In this document: piece by piece, positions 1 through 13,330 of the stretch
How the letters are laid out: every line of letters starts with the position of its first letter
How positions within the stretch are numbered: position 1 is the first letter of the stretch
Assembly (NCBI GenBank): GCA_013399875.1
Contig: VXAZ01000462.1
Coordinates: 1 to 64,000, forward strand
Direction of reading: 5' to 3'
DNA: 64,000 nucleotides
Source of the DNA: Gymnorhina tibicen
Taxonomy: Eukaryota > Chordata > Aves > Passeriformes > Artamidae
Translations under genes and position numbers: made by a program
The notes under the pieces: model-generated
What the model was told of the DNA's origin: nothing
The model's input: the letters and a program-made list of their open reading frames with translations, nothing else
The model's database searches: none

Positions 1-1095
1 TTTTTACCAATATAATTTTAATTGTGCTTTGCAAGTTTTTTGCAAATTCCCTGAAATTCAATTAAATGTGGTTAAACATATACCTCATTTAACTCTCTAT
101 GTCACCATATAAAAATACTGCATAGTAACAGATATAGCTAAGTTCCTGCAAAGTCTCATAGAATGCATCTCATTATTGTAATGTGGAACTGTCTCTAACT
201 AATATGCACACTTTTCCTATCTTTGCTTGTTTACAGAAAAGATGTGCTTGTGTTCTCCCAGCTTTCTTAAGTTTCTGTATATGGGTACTCTCCCTCTCCT
301 ACATGAATGTTGGAAAGACTGAAACCAGAGAACAGGGATAAAGAGAGGCCTTGATATTTCATTAACTCAGGATACTTCCCTTCTGGAGACCATATCTTTC
401 AATCCAATATGAGTCCTCCTCGCTGCCAGTTTTAAGCAGAGACAACACTCATAGCTGGCTTTTGTTTAAGCTGAGAAGCCATGTGTATGTATTGCTGCTA
501 TTTCTCTCTACACAGCTCAGATTAAGATGTATGAGGAGATTTATCTTCTGTGTTCTGTTGCAAAGGGGAATAAGATGGGAATTCAGTGCTAACTGTAGTG
601 ACAAAGCTAGCATTTTCATGATGTTACATAGGGCAGATCTACAATAGGTCACTGCCATCAATAAAAACACTACTTTTTGTGACCTAATAATTTTACGTAT
701 TGGGGGAATCAGGAAGTTATTTCTCTATTTCCAATGCCTTGATGAGTGACAAAAAAAAAGTGGGGTTTGCTTTGTTTTGGATTGTGGGTGTGGGGTAATT
801 TCTGGGGAGGAATTAGTAATTTTTTTTTCTCCACAATTTTTCCATTTAGTGATCTCTGAAAAACTGTGTTAAAAAAATATAGTCCAGGTAATCATTTGAG
901 AAGAACTCCTTTGCCCATTTTTATGAAGGTCAAATAGTCTTGCTAAACTGATTTTTGTTGTATGACAACACTGCTCAAATGTTCTACTTTAATTTCCTAT
1001 TTGTCACCTAAAAACAATTTAAGAAGTAACGTGTATGTAAATATACTTTACCAATACCCAAGTAGGTATGTAGATTGACTAATCTATTTCACATG
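1..1095. other. AT-rich unique DNA, no feature recognised
   Basis: There is no convincing coding frame and no repeat I recognise. Two overlapping open frames on opposite strands near 450-670 are short, share the same bases and show no domain, so I treat them as chance. Homopolymer A and T runs occur around 750 and 820. Confidence 0.6.
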
Positions 1096-1236
1096 TTATA
1101 TATATATAAAATACTTTATTTAATCTATCTATCCATCTATCTATCATGTATCTATCTACCAATCTACCTATCTACTTATCACTATGCCTGCCTATATATA
1201 TATCCATATACCTGTATACCTATCTATATCTTTATA
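1096..1236. repeat. TA and CTAT microsatellite, degenerate
   Basis: A short TA run (about 1096-1108) leads into an imperfect tetranucleotide array of CTAT/CTAC/CCAT units, then another TA patch near 1195. The array is interrupted by several substitutions, which suggests age. An open frame rich in Tyr, Ile and Leu across it is a by-product of the repeat and is not a gene. Confidence 0.85.
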
Positions 1237-1524
1237 ATGCAGATATGCCTGCTGGGATCAAGAGAAGAAAGCTGTTTGTCCCTTAGTGAGAAGTGAAGAA
1301 TATGAGAGGAACAGATAAGGAAGACAAAGCAAAAAAACATGTAGCATATTTATTTTGTGCAATTCACTTAGAAAATTCTTAGACATTAGTTCTGATTTTT
1401 ATTTTCAGATATTCAGTTTTCACCTAACCTCAAAGGAAAAAAACAACACCATTATTATTATTTGTATTTTGATTTCAAATAAATATTATTCATACTATGA
1501 AAAATTTTAAACTCTGCAGTGGGT

Positions 1525-2500
1525 TCCCAATGAAACAGTGAATGTGAGGCTAAGCACCTATCACATTTGAGAAGTTATGGCAGTCTGGTGAAGCTCCTAC
1601 TGACTGGGTAAAGGAAAATTATAACCCCCATTTTTAAGAACAGAAAAAAGAAAGACCCAGGAAATTATAGGTCAGTCAGTCTCATCTCTGTGCCCAATGA
1701 GATCATGGGTCAGATCCTCCTGGAAACTATGCTAAGACATGGAAAATAAGGAGATGGTTAGTGACAGTCAACATAGCTTCACTGAGGGCAAATTCTATCT
1801 GAAAAATATAGTAGTCTGTTGCAATGTGGATACACTGCTGGTAAATAGGGAGGAGCAACTTATCCATCTATTTGGACTGATGCAGAGCATTCGACACCGT
1901 CCCACAAGACATATTTGTCTTTACATTGGAGAGACAGGGGTTTGACATATGGTTCAATTGGGGGACCACAGGAAGCAGCTGGCTGGAGTTGCAGTCAGCA
2001 GCTTGATGTTCAAGCGGAGATAAGTGACAAATGGCATTCCTCAGGAGTTGGCATTGGAAGTGGTTTGGTTTAACACCTTTGTTAGTGACATGGAGAGTGG
2101 GATTGAGTGCATCCTCAGCAAGTTTGTCAGTGACACCAAGATGTGTGGTGTCACTGACATGCAGGGATGCCACCCAGAGGGACCTTGAGAGGTAGACCCA
2201 TGAGAATATCATAAAGTTCACCAGGCCAAGTGCAAGGAGGTCCACAAAGATGATCAGAGGGCTGAAGTACCTCTGCTATGAAGACAGACTGCAGGAGTTT
2301 GTGTTGTTTAGCCTGGAGAAGGAAGTCGCTATGGAGAACTCATAGCACATTCCAGTACCTAAAGGGGACTTAAAAGAAAGCTGGACAGGGACATTTTACA
2401 AGGGCCTGTAGTGATAGGACAAGAAGTAATGGTTTTAAACAGAAGATGGTAGATTTATATTAGGAACCAAACCATTCTATGATTATATGATTATATAACA
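1525..2500 (+). mobile_element. CR1 retrotransposon, 5'-truncated, with internal deletions
   Basis: This non-LTR retrotransposon relic reads in the plus direction. The early part (about 1570-1760) matches the CR1 reverse-transcriptase region. The middle (2090-2150) carries the segment encoding the catalytic-motif neighbourhood, read as SDMESGIECILSKFVSDTK, where the usual FADDTK is altered to FVSDTK. Compared with the copy at 6131-6962, the part between the 'GCCAAGTGCAAGG' block (about 2226) and the 'AAGATGATCAGAGGGCTG' block (about 2248) is missing, and the block just before the tail (about 2460) is also gone. The 3' end keeps ATTCTATGATTATATGAT. Stop codons and frameshifts throughout mean no protein is made. 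The 5' boundary is approximate. Confidence 0.88.
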
Positions 2501-5500
2501 AATTGCTATAATGATATTAAGAAATCAATGGTAAAAAAAAATTATACTGAGGTGACAATTACCAGGACATTAAGAGGTTAATCCATTCAGAGTGAGTAAA
2601 TATTGGCCTTCATCTGTTCTGAAAAAGAGGACTTTTTGTAACACAACCTGAGGTTAGGAATAGAGTGATCTGGCCTTGCTGTCTGAAGTAATACAGCTGA
2701 GCTCACTTTCAGAGGCTGGGACTAGGATCTACAGTCACAATTTAGTATGCAGTTTGAGAACAGGGAATTTAGCCCTCACATCCTTTCCAGATGGCACTGA
2801 AGGCTACAGCCTTTAATCAAAGCAGTACGTGGAGACTAAATAGTGAATTTTGATGTTGCCAAGTTGTGTTCTCTTGATCCATGTAATGAGTAGCTATGTA
2901 ATCTTTGTGCCAATGCAACAAATTTCAGCCAGCACAGGCAGTGGAAAGAGGACAACTTTCTTTCTCTCTAACAATTCATTGAGCATGTTGCTGAAAGAAA
3001 ATATGCTGTAAAGAGTGGGTTTTTTACTCTGTTTCAGCAAAGTTTGTGTATATTTCTAATGTTGCTAATAACATGCTGTCCCTATCTGAGTCTAAGCTCT
3101 TATTTTTTGTCTTAATCAGCATTTCGTGTCTTTGCAACTATAGTAGTATTACTAATCTTGATGCAATAGTTGAGGTTTCTATGCAATTGTGGTCTCAGAA
3201 ATGAAGGAAAACATTTTAAGAGTTGTCTAGTATATAATTTTAATCTCAAATTCTTATCAGACAGATTGTAAAATGAATGGAAGACTGTTCTGCAATCTCC
3301 AATACTGGTGTAAAGTTTCTTCTGTTATTAAGGGCTACCTAAAGCATTTGCTTTCAGATCCAGAGAAACAGTTAAGCCCCTTCAGATTCATAAATCTTGG
3401 TAATTTACACTGAAAGCACTACCCAGATGTTATTTATTTGAGAAGAACCAAGTTATCTATGGGAAAAGATCCAAAGAATGTGCATTTCACACTAGGTGTT
3501 TCAAAAGATGTAAGAATAGTCAGAAAATTTCTAGGAACAGTTTCCATGAATGCAAGGTATTGCTTCAAGACAGCAGTTCAGCATAATATCAAAGCACAAG
3601 CTTAATTTAAGCTAGTGGTCCATGCTGAAATGTCTTGAACTTTAACTATTGGGTTATTGACATAGGATAGTGAAAAGTAATAAAAAGGTGGTTTTAATCT
3701 CAAATAAAATTAATATTGAAAGCCTATTTAAATGCAACAAACAGCTAATAAGCAAGGTTTGATGGTATTTCATGCTACTATCCTGAAAAGGAAAATGTGA
3801 ATTTGGTAATAATAATGCTTATAGTGGTGCAGACATATTTTTCAAAAGATATGATATAAGCTTTATATGTGAGAAAAATTGAAAAGATCTCAATGTTAAT
3901 ACAAATGCTAATACAAATGAGAGCATGATTGAAATGGGATTTACAGGCTTTGCTCATCTTTTATTTGTTTGACCAAAACACAGACTTGGTATGTTACACT
4001 TGATGGCAAAGATTTCACCAAATCTATGTTCTTGTATTCCTGAATGTATAAAGAATTTTTTTTCCTCCAAAATTATAGAATAACAAGCTCAAGTGTGCTT
4101 GCAGACATCAGTTCTCCAGTGTCCTTGAGTACTTTTGAAAATTGCATTCAAGTATTATTATGCATAAATATGTCTTGCACAAAGAATTTCATTCATAATT
4201 GCTGTTGACCACAGTAGGCTCACTGAGAATGTTGTACTTTTGATATTAGTTTTGGTCAAATTCAAATCAAAATAATCAAGTTCTTCAGTTTCTTAAAAAA
4301 TTTAAACCCACTACATTTTAGAAATAAAATACAGCCCTCAGATTTTTAGAGGTTTTTTGATGTAATTGTCATTCTTTTTATTTCTCTAATTCACTACAGT
4401 TGTGCTTTCTTTCACTTCTGAATTAGTAATTTTCAGATTTTAAAAGTCTGGAAACACTTCTACATTACATAGTTATTAGAATATAAGAGACTATGAAGTA
4501 AGTCAACAGTTTTTGTTTGGAGCTGTTCCACTTCCTCAAAATCTTACACACTGCAGTAGTCATCCCTCTGAGTACCGCAATTAGCTCTGCAGTCAGACTA
4601 CATCACAAGTGAACCAGTTAAGCACACTTCCTTGTTCCAGTGCAAACAAAAGAAATTAATACAAACTGGGTATTTCAGAAAATATGCAGTTTGTTCACTG
4701 TGGCATTCTCCAAAGTGACATGAAGCTACTGAATTTCAATTTCATATGCTGAAAATGAATGATCTTCACCAGGAAATGTTTGGACACAAAGAGAATTTAA
4801 TTTGCTTTGCTCTTCCTATAAATGCCCAACATCAATCACTCTTGTTAAACTTTTCTCCCTACAAAAATGTAGTTTTTTTGAAAAAATTGTATTTCTCATT
4901 TACTTGAGTGCAACCAGAAATAAATATTAACACAGTTTGGATTAATTTGAATATTTTTTTTACATTTTCCCCATTAAGTGCTGAAGAGAACCTTGGTTAC
5001 TCACATTGTCTTTTTAACAGCTTTTTCAATCAGAGGATACCAAATGCACTTGGAGCTCTTCTTTTTGGAATGCAGACCACTTGATGGGTAAGGCTTGGTC
5101 TGAAATTTAGGACACTTCCACTACATGCTTAGATCTGACATGTGATTTGTAGTGCAAGTCTGGTCTATATCTTCTGTAGTAAACTTTCTCTCCTATTTTC
5201 CTTTCTTATATTTCCTTTGTGGTTTTGTGTTGGCTTTGTGCAGGGGATATGTGTGTATGTGTACGTGTCATGTGGGTTTTGGCTGCATGGTCTACTCCTG
5301 TTTCTGCACCTTCGTGATGTTTTGGTAAAGATGTGTTTTCATTTCAATTGATACCTCAGGAATATTAGGCATAGTGTCACATTATATATAATGATGGCTA
5401 AATAACTGATAGCCTGTTTGCTACTATTTGAAAGTTCTTTCCATCAATCATGTGTTTAGAATGGCTTTTTTTTATTTTGGTCAACCGAGTTGAAACTCAT

Positions 5501-6130
5501 CTTACAGTACCTGTTTCTCAATGCTAATAGATACTCTTTTTCAGAACATGTGTTTGTTGACCTGACAGTACTTTGAAAGCTTGATGTCTCATATGGAACT
5601 CATGCAAAGATTACACAAAACGTATTTTTTTACCAAAAAAAAAAAATCATAATTAGGACCTATTGAACATTTCAATACCATCTTCTTCCTTATTGTATAC
5701 CTGTACAAAGCTATCCTCTACTTTACTTTAAATGCATCTCCTTTCTGAATATGAATACCATCCAGGACATAGGTTTTAAATGGAGTTGTAGTACTTATTT
5801 TGTAGCTGGATCCAGCACCCCATACTTTATCAAGAATAAATCACACTCTTGTTAAACTTAGTGCTAAATAATGAGTTACCACCCTATTAAAATCCAATGA
5901 AACATGCATCACACTTGGTGGATAGACTGAATAAACCTGGAGAGGGTAAGTAGTTCAAAGCACAATATCTAGAAAAAAGTCAGTGAAAAGTGAAAGGAAA
6001 AAACAACAAACGTATAATGTGGATAATATATCTATTTAAATTACTTGCTCTTTGCCATCCTTTTAATAAATTTATATAACACTTTTGGCTGTTAATCAGA
6101 ACTGAATAGAGCAAGTCCTTATGGAAGAAA
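2501..6130. other. AT-rich unique DNA, no feature recognised
   Basis: About 3.6 kb with no coding frame of interest and no repeat I can name. The longest open frame (about 5142-5351, plus) is Phe/Leu/Val/Cys-rich, comes from T-rich DNA and has no recognisable domain. Ancient repeats too decayed to see by eye could be present. Confidence 0.55.
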
Positions 6131-6962
6131 AGGACACATGCAAGGGGACCTGGACAACCTTGAGAAGTGTTTCCATGAGAGCTTCATGAAATTCAAGAAG
6201 TCCAAGTGCAAGGTGCTGCCTCCAGGTTTGGACAATCCCTGTAATGAGTTTAGACTGGGAGAACATCTCATTGAGAGCAGCCTTGTGGAGAAGGACTTGG
6301 GGGTTCTCATGGATGAAATGCTGCAAATGATCTGGCAATGTGCAGTCATAGCCTACAAGGCCAACCATATCCTGGGCTGCATCAAAAGAAGTGTGGCCAG
6401 CAAGTCGAGGAAGGTGATTCTCCCTCTCTGTCATAAGTTCCCACCTGGAGTACTGCGTGTAGCTCCGGGGCTCCCAACGTAAGAGTGATATGGACTTACT
6501 GGAGAGAGTCCAGATGATGCCCATGAAGATGATCGGTGGGCTGAAGCACTTTTTATATGAAAATAGGCTGAGAGAGCTGAAGTTCACCCTGGAGAAGAGA
6601 AGGCTTTGGGGATACCCTATTTCAGCCTTCCAGTAATTAAAGGGGGCTTTTAAAAAGGAGGAAGAGTATCTTTTTACATAGGCCCCTAGATATAAGACAA
6701 GGAGGAATGGTTTAAAACTAGAAGAAGAGAGATGTAGATTGCATATCAGCAAGAAATTCTTTTTTCAGAGGGCAGTGAGGCACAGACAGGAACGTTGCCC
6801 AGAGATGCTGTGGATGCCCTGTAAGTCTTCAAGGTAAGGTTGGATGGAGCCCCGAGCAACCTGATCTAGTGGGTGACACCCCTGCTCTTGGTGAGAGAGT
6901 TGAAGCTAAATTATTTTTAAGGTCTTTCCCACCCAAATCACTTCACAATTCTGTCGTTCTTT
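6131..6962 (+). mobile_element. CR1 retrotransposon 3' part, plus strand
   Basis: This 5'-truncated CR1 starts in the segment after the reverse-transcriptase catalytic motif and runs to the 3' end. Ordered CR1 landmarks are visible: the 'GGGACCTGGACAA' block near 6149, 'GAGAAGGACTTGGGGGTTCT' at about 6288, 'CTGGGCTGCATCAAAAGAAG' near 6372, 'AAGATGATCGGTGGGCTGAA' near 6526, 'TGCCCAGAGATGCTGTGGAT' near 6796, and a decayed tail at 6925-6960. An open frame at 6138-6482 follows the old ORF2 frame but stops early. Longer open frames on the opposite strand are antisense shadows. It has lost function. Confidence 0.92.
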
Positions 6963-7373
6963 GCTAAATAAATTTACTTTCATAAGTTTTACTGAAGTTA
7001 GACTTTTGATCTAAGTTCATACTGAAAAGCAAATTTTAAAAGTGTTTGTTTCTCAGTTTCAGACACATTTTGCAAGCATAGAAAAGAACTGGCTGAATTC
7101 ATTTTTGTAGTGCATTGATGACTAATGTAAAACAAAAAAAAAATCATGAAACTCAAGAAAATTATTTCACAAGAAAGGATGTGAGATCTCATATGAAATG
7201 GGGACTTCTTCACTAAATCTTCTAAGGTGGCCTTTGCCACTTCCTGATACTTGAGTATTTTCGGAAAAGGTTTTACCTTATAATGGAACAATAGTGCCCT
7301 TGAGAAACAATCATGTAGTTGTCCAACTGAGTCAAAACCTGCCATTGCCTAAGCTACATTTTCAAAAATTTGT

Positions 7374-7598
7374 AAAATCATAGCACCATTGAAGTTGGAA
7401 AACACTTCTAAGAGCATGGAGTCCAACCATTAACCTACCACTACAGAGTCCCACTAAACCACACCTCTAAACATGACATCTCCACTTCTTCTAAATACCT
7501 CCAGGGGTGGTGACTTAACCACTTCCCTGGGCAGCTTGTTCCAATGCTTGACAACCGCTTCCATGAAGCAATTTTTCCTAATGCCCAAACTAACCCCA
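7374..7598 (-). mobile_element. CR1 3'-end fragment, minus strand
   Basis: About 225 bp of the CR1 3' untranslated end lies in reverse orientation. It begins with the tail remnant AAATCATAG and continues with the usual blocks: 'GTTGGAAAACACTTCTAAGA', 'GAGTCCAACCATTAACCTAC', 'CCAGGGGTGGTGACTTAACC', 'CTTCCCTGGGCAGCTTGTTC', and ends in the 'TTTTTCCTAATGCCCAAACT' block. This is the usual severe 5' truncation of CR1. It contains no coding sequence. Confidence 0.92.
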
Positions 7599-9882
7599 CA
7601 AAGTGATATGGTTAGAGAGAACACAAGAAGATAGAATTAACAGGTGTGAGAATGGATTTAACATGATTTGTCTTCAATAGTTTGTTTTTTGCCCCAGCCA
7701 AGATGAGTGTTAGCAAGCAGTTATCATAATGTCCTTGATAAGGCTGGGGCAAGTCAGATGCTGTTACGTAGCTATAAATCAAAATTAATACTGTTCAAAT
7801 CAATGTGATCCATTAAGTTAATAATGACTTAAATGTGACAAAAATCTGGCTTGCTTGCACTGCAGTCACACATTAAATTAATCATAAACAATTAACAGAA
7901 TTCTGATCTTAATATTTTGCTCCTTTCCCTGTTTTCAGCAAACCAAACTTTGCACAAAATACACTATCAGAAAAAAAAGTAAATATTTGCTGAGTTTCAG
8001 AAAATCCTTAGAATTTCTTTTCCCTTTTGCCATATTACAGAATCCCAAGTGAGTTCTTGTGACAGAATCTTTACAGCATTTCACTAAAAATGTAAACCAT
8101 GTCCTTGAAAATAGCACAGCTATAATTCTAATTATCATGGGCGTCTTACCCACAGAAAATGACCTCTTACTGAAACACCGAAAATTTAAAAATGGCACTG
8201 AAGAGAACCAGAACCCCAACATGCAATTAAATTAACATTAAGAGCAAATTTCTTTTTAAAAGTTAGCCCTATCCAAACTCTTCACACTTTTCTTTTCCTT
8301 GAAAAAAATACTGAGTAACTCTAAATCTGTTCTCTTTGAAATAATTATAACTGAGATCAGGACATGACCTAGAAGGATATAAAAGCATATATCTTTGCTT
8401 TAAAATAGTTAAAGGGGGTAGCATGGTTGACATAAAGTTGATGATCATTATTTTGATTCCTCAGTTTCTCTTTTCTTCATATGATGGGAAAATTTCAAAA
8501 ACACTGGAAATTATTAGGTTTATGAAAAGCAAAAAGTGAAGGACTTTTTAGAAGAAAAACATTTTCTTTGTTAAATCTTCTAATTTTTTTTCTAGTATTG
8601 GATGTGTTTCATTTATAATGATATAATCTAGAAGAATTCCTCATAAATGTTAGGCAGTATTAAGTAGAAATATTTCACTTTTTGAATTTATTAGAATAGA
8701 TTTCTGTAGAGAAAACATACAATAAAGTACAACTGAAATGAAAAGCCTGAGTGATACATTATTTTCTAACACAGACACAACTTTCTTGCATGAAATGACA
8801 CAAACTGGCTCAGTATGAAATCATATGAAAAAATTGTTCCCTGTCATATTACCTAATCTATATAACTTTTGGTGTGGAAATGTTCCTAAAGCCTCCCAGT
8901 TCTTTAAATTATATAAAGTTTAGTGTCATTTAGTACCCACGTCTTTTGGAGAAAATAAGGACATTGAGCTTTTTCAAAGGATTCTTTTAAAATCTGTTTT
9001 ATAAAACGTCATGGAGGATAAGTCAGAGACTATTTGTAAAAATATATTGTAAAAGTCAACATATTTAATACTATTAATTTAGAAGGAAAAAAACTACTAC
9101 AATAATCTCAGTCCTGAATACTTTGAGTATGCAGGAATACTTCTATAACTGGCTTTCACCTACAATACTCACATGCAGTGACCTCATTTTGTTTTCCATG
9201 GCTTTGGTTAATTAGCTCTTAGGACCACTTTTCTGTTCTCCTTTTATCTTAGGGTTATTCAGCTGCCTGTAACAAGAGCAGTGTTTGTTAATATGGGTAT
9301 GATTTACAGCACTGTTAATATACTTTATGCTACAATCCTCAAATATTTTATGATGGACCTCTCCTTTCTGATATAAGAAAAGTGAAAACATGAAAACATC
9401 AAGAGTAAGTATTTATTATATTCTTTCTGACATGGCAGGTACCCAATGCTATCTTTGCTGAAACATTTGGGAGTCCTACCATAATGCACAACATAAGGGC
9501 ATTTAGTTTGGAAAAAATAATTGAATGACCAGAATGGATTTGCTTAGATAATCATATATGTACAACTGGCAAAATGGGATCTTGTTAAACAACTTTGCAT
9601 TTTTGCAAGGCACCTGTATTCTAATAGAAACACCAAGCAATAGTGTTACTGCTTACTTGTGAGCTATGGACTTGCTTCAGAGATGTAAATACACAATGTT
9701 TATACCAGGTAGAAGACTCACTGAATCAGGTCTACAAAATAGAGATTAAGAAACATACAAGGGAGTAATTATTATTTAAAAAAAAAAGAAGTTGTTGTGG
9801 GAGGTTCAAAATCAAATTTTTTGTTATTTTATATCAAATTGTCTCATGAGCAACTGTCATGAGGTCATGAGGTGCTTTCTGG
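7599..9882. other. AT-rich unique DNA, no feature recognised
   Basis: About 2.3 kb of single-copy-looking sequence. A minus-strand open frame at 7935-8222 has hydrophobic stretches but no known domain, and its composition matches the surrounding AT-rich DNA. I do not call it a gene. Confidence 0.55.
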
Positions 9883-9887
9883 ATCCT
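9883..9887. repeat. Target-site duplication, left copy (ATCCT)
   Basis: Five bases directly before the LTR start (TG). The right copy at 10330-10334 is ATTCT, differing by one C-to-T transition, as expected from decay of a once perfect 5-bp duplication. Confidence 0.6.
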
Positions 9888-10329
9888 TGTTGTGGTTTAG
9901 GAATTATGTTCCCCAGTTTAGTGTTTCCACTGAAACCCTCTAAACCATGTGCCATTCGCTCACTACCCCTTCCCTCTAGCTCTTCCTTCTGCAGTGGGCT
10001 AGAGGAGGATTGAAGGCACAAAAAGGCAAGATTGTGGGTTGAGATAAAAATATTTGACCAGAAACAGCAACAAAATAAGAAAATGAACTGTAACAGCAAC
10101 AGTATTTATAACAAAGCATACAAGAAAGAGGTGAATGTTTCACTCCTGATTGTTCACCCCGTGGAGCCTGACAATAGGTGAACTGACACCACATTACTTG
10201 ACCTGGAAGGGATCCCTTCTGCCACCCCCAAAAAATGACATGAGGTGGTATAGAACAATCTCTGGGTCCTAGCCATGTCCCCTTCTGCCTACTGCAAAAA
10301 TTAACCTTGTCTTGGCCAGAACCAGGACA
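9888..10329 (-). mobile_element. Solo LTR, avian ERVL-type, minus strand
   Basis: A 442-bp element bounded by TG and CA. On the plus strand it begins TGTTGTGGTTTAGG and ends AACCAGGACA, so in the sense direction (minus) it opens with TGTCCTGGTTCTGGCC and closes with CTAAACCACAACA. These are terminal patterns I associate with a common bird ERVL LTR family. Sense-strand landmarks include TATAAATA (10110 to 10103), the 'ATCTCAACCCACAATC' block (about 10046 to 10031) and 'AGTGAGCGAATGGCAC' before the end. Five-bp flanks (ATCCT/ATTCT) fit a target-site duplication. There is no internal gag-pol on either side, so this is a solo LTR left by recombination. Short open frames inside it are not genes. 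Confidence 0.78.
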
Positions 10330-10334
10330 ATTCT
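10330..10334. repeat. Target-site duplication, right copy (ATTCT)
   Basis: Five bases right after the LTR end (CA), paired with ATCCT at 9883-9887 with one mismatch. Confidence 0.6.
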
Positions 10335-13330
10335 TCTATGTCTCATAAAAGCAAAACATACTTTTTCCTCCAAAAAGATACTAATAAGATCAGACTCCTG
10401 TATCTGTCTTTTAGTGAAGCATGTAGGAATCTGACATTTTTAAACTTGGAATCCCTTCATCATATATGACTGAAATTAAGCAACACATTAGAAGTGTCAT
10501 AGGACATGGGTAAGTAGACAGACAAATAGTAGGAATACACATACCTAATTTTCTTAGGAAACTAAGCATTTTATGTAATACAAAATATGTAGTCAAAGGA
10601 ACAATGCCAGCAGCCTGGGCTTAGTAAGCAGCTCTCTAATCATTGCATCTCTGTTTTTTATATACATGCTTATAGAAATATGATGGATGCTGTTTTGGGA
10701 GTAAGTGTTTCAAACCAGTCTGAAGGAACAACCTGATGAACCTACATCATCATGACTTTAGGTTTGGATACCTACTAGAAGGTCTCTTCTCCAGCTCTTG
10801 CACAATATACAGAGGATACCAGTATTTTAGTGGGAGTGTGAAGAAGAAGAACTGGTCTCTGTGGTTCAGAGAGTAACAAGTTGGTTATCCCCCACTGAAA
10901 GATGATATAAAAAAGTTCCTCATTTAAAAAGTTAAACCTAAAAGTATTCCTGACTGTGACTCATCCCTTCACTCTTGCATGTGCTGATCTAATATATTCG
11001 TACCTTACATCTGAACTCTAACAGTATTTAAGGGTTTTTCTTTTTTCCTGAGAACATTGATTTATTAATTTGTGTATGCAGAAAGTAGTCTCTTTGCCTT
11101 CTTTTCAAAACATTGTTTTGAAAGGACATCATATTACCAGTGATTTACAGGAAAAAGAGGTGTTTAAGCCAGCTCTTTCCCACCGGACTCTTTAGATTTG
11201 CCTAAACTTTATACACTGTCTGCAATGAAATCCATACAAATACAAAATTGTTAATTAAAATGAGCACTAGGTACACAATTATTAAGTAAAAGAGAACACA
11301 AAAGAAAGGGAAGAACCACAGCTCCTATTTGAATTCTTATTAGACGGGGTCATGTTATAAAATATATATTTGTGATTCCAGGAAGATTAACTTACTGGTG
11401 TAGTTGAAAATCCATTATAATTCTGTGGTGCACAACTAGATCAAATGTAGCACACTTACAAAAATGCCACTGATTAAAAAAAGAAAACACTCTGGCCATT
11501 AAGTTCCTTTCTGAATCTTTTCATATTAATAAGAATAAGCCATGAGACAGTTTCACAACAGATAAAGAGGTTAACTCGCAGGGTTCAAGTCTATTACCTA
11601 GCTTGGAAGCCCTTAAAGGAAGGACAAACTACCAGCCAGGAGATTCAAACTTGCTGATTGATTACTGGCATCAGAGCAGGACCCAATTTTACCAGCAGAA
11701 TTGTTGGATGCTCAGATGAAGTCTACTCCTTGAGTTTGTAAAGGCTGGGGGGGTTCAGTTGTTAGCCAGTGATACATACTCTCTGCAGAGGCTGAACTGT
11801 GGGCAGAACATGTCCATTTCTCTAAGAGAATTTACTTTCCTAATCGGCTTGAGGGAAAAAAAACACTTAATAAAAAGCAGGAATGCAAGTCAATCAGTAG
11901 ATATCAGAAGCAAAGACACAGTAAAGGAAGGAATACATTTGTCTTTATCTTTAACCTTTTTAAGAGTACGATGGAGTAGGATGTTGACAAAAGCTGATAG
12001 CAACCATCACCAAATCAAATTATTAACAGAGAAATAACTAGCTGGGCTGTATGATTTATTGATGTGAAATTCCCAGAGAAGTTAATAAAATTGTGGCCTA
12101 ATTGAATGACCTCACTCATTATCTTTTATTCTGGTTGATTGATATTTTACCTCATTCATTTCTCACATAAAGAGAAATATATTACATTTCTGCGATACGT
12201 TTAGTTGGAAAGCTTTCAAAAATATATTAATCCATGAGATACTCTATATGAAGAATGGAATGGTGACCATTTAGAGAGTGCAGAAAAAACTTTTGAAAAA
12301 TCAACCTAGAAAACAACAATAACAACAAAATACAAAACATGAGAGTGCAGGAATAATTTATGTGAACAGATTGCAACTACCTAAATTGGATTTTTTCCAA
12401 AGCTCACCTTGGTTAATCTTGTGAGGAGTGCCAGTGGGTTTTTAATGATGACAAGTCATGAAGACCTCTGTTTGCCTAGCTTTTCAGAAGATCACTGGTA
12501 TATTTTACTTTGTTGTGTCTGTTATGAAAATTAGGCAGGAAATGCACATTTTAATCCTCCACTGATCTACCATCCACCACCAATAGCACCACAGGTTTCT
12601 TGGCTATATTTCACTGTCTTTCAAAAAGTAAACTATACATTTAGCATGTTTTTCAAAAAATTCAAATTCAATAATACTGTCTCCAATTTCACCTAGAAAG
12701 TTTTAACAGAGTACACACAAATATGTGTATACCTTACAACAAACCATATTTTTCTTAATCTACAGTTTTCAAGGTGTTTCACTTTCTTCTCTCTTTTTCT
12801 TGTCAAAAGAAAAAAATATAGAGATGAAATTTGGTATACAAGGATTTTTTTCAAGAGCTCAGGAGAAAGAAAGAGTATATTTCATTTCAGTTTGGAAAAT
12901 TTTCAGAAAATACATGCCCAAGTGTGAAACAATATAGTTCTCTATAGATATAAAGTCTGATTCCCAGTCTCTACAAAGTTGCTTATTCTGGAAGTCTAAA
13001 ACTAAGAATGATTTCAGTAGAAGTTGCTGACCATTTTGTAATGCAGTTTATCTGATGCATAGGAAAATCAGTAGCAAATTTTTCCATGAGTGGTAGCCTC
13101 ACAAGGTGTAACAGAAACTTGTCAAGCCTGCATATTCAGCCTCAATGTTCTTTTCTGACAGAAGAGAATATGAAATAACCACATCTTAAATAACTCAAAA
13201 AATTCCAGGTTTCTAAAACTAGATACAAATGACTGTAAAATCTGCAAATAAACTGGTGTTGAGGTTGGTTGTGGAACTCAGATGATGCAGTGTTAATGTG
13301 AAATAGTGACATAGAGCAGAAACACATTGA
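10335..13330. other. AT-rich unique DNA, no feature recognised
   Basis: About 3 kb without recognised genes or repeats. Open frames at 11759-12037 and 12725-12937 (plus) lack domains and are close in length to chance. A stretch near 12040-12180 has several homeodomain-like TAAT/ATTA cores and could be conserved non-coding DNA, but that cannot be tested from one sequence. Confidence 0.5.

Noticed and set aside
6096..6752. Minus-strand frame of 218 codons
   Set aside because: It is antisense to a clearly plus-strand CR1 and has no known domain.
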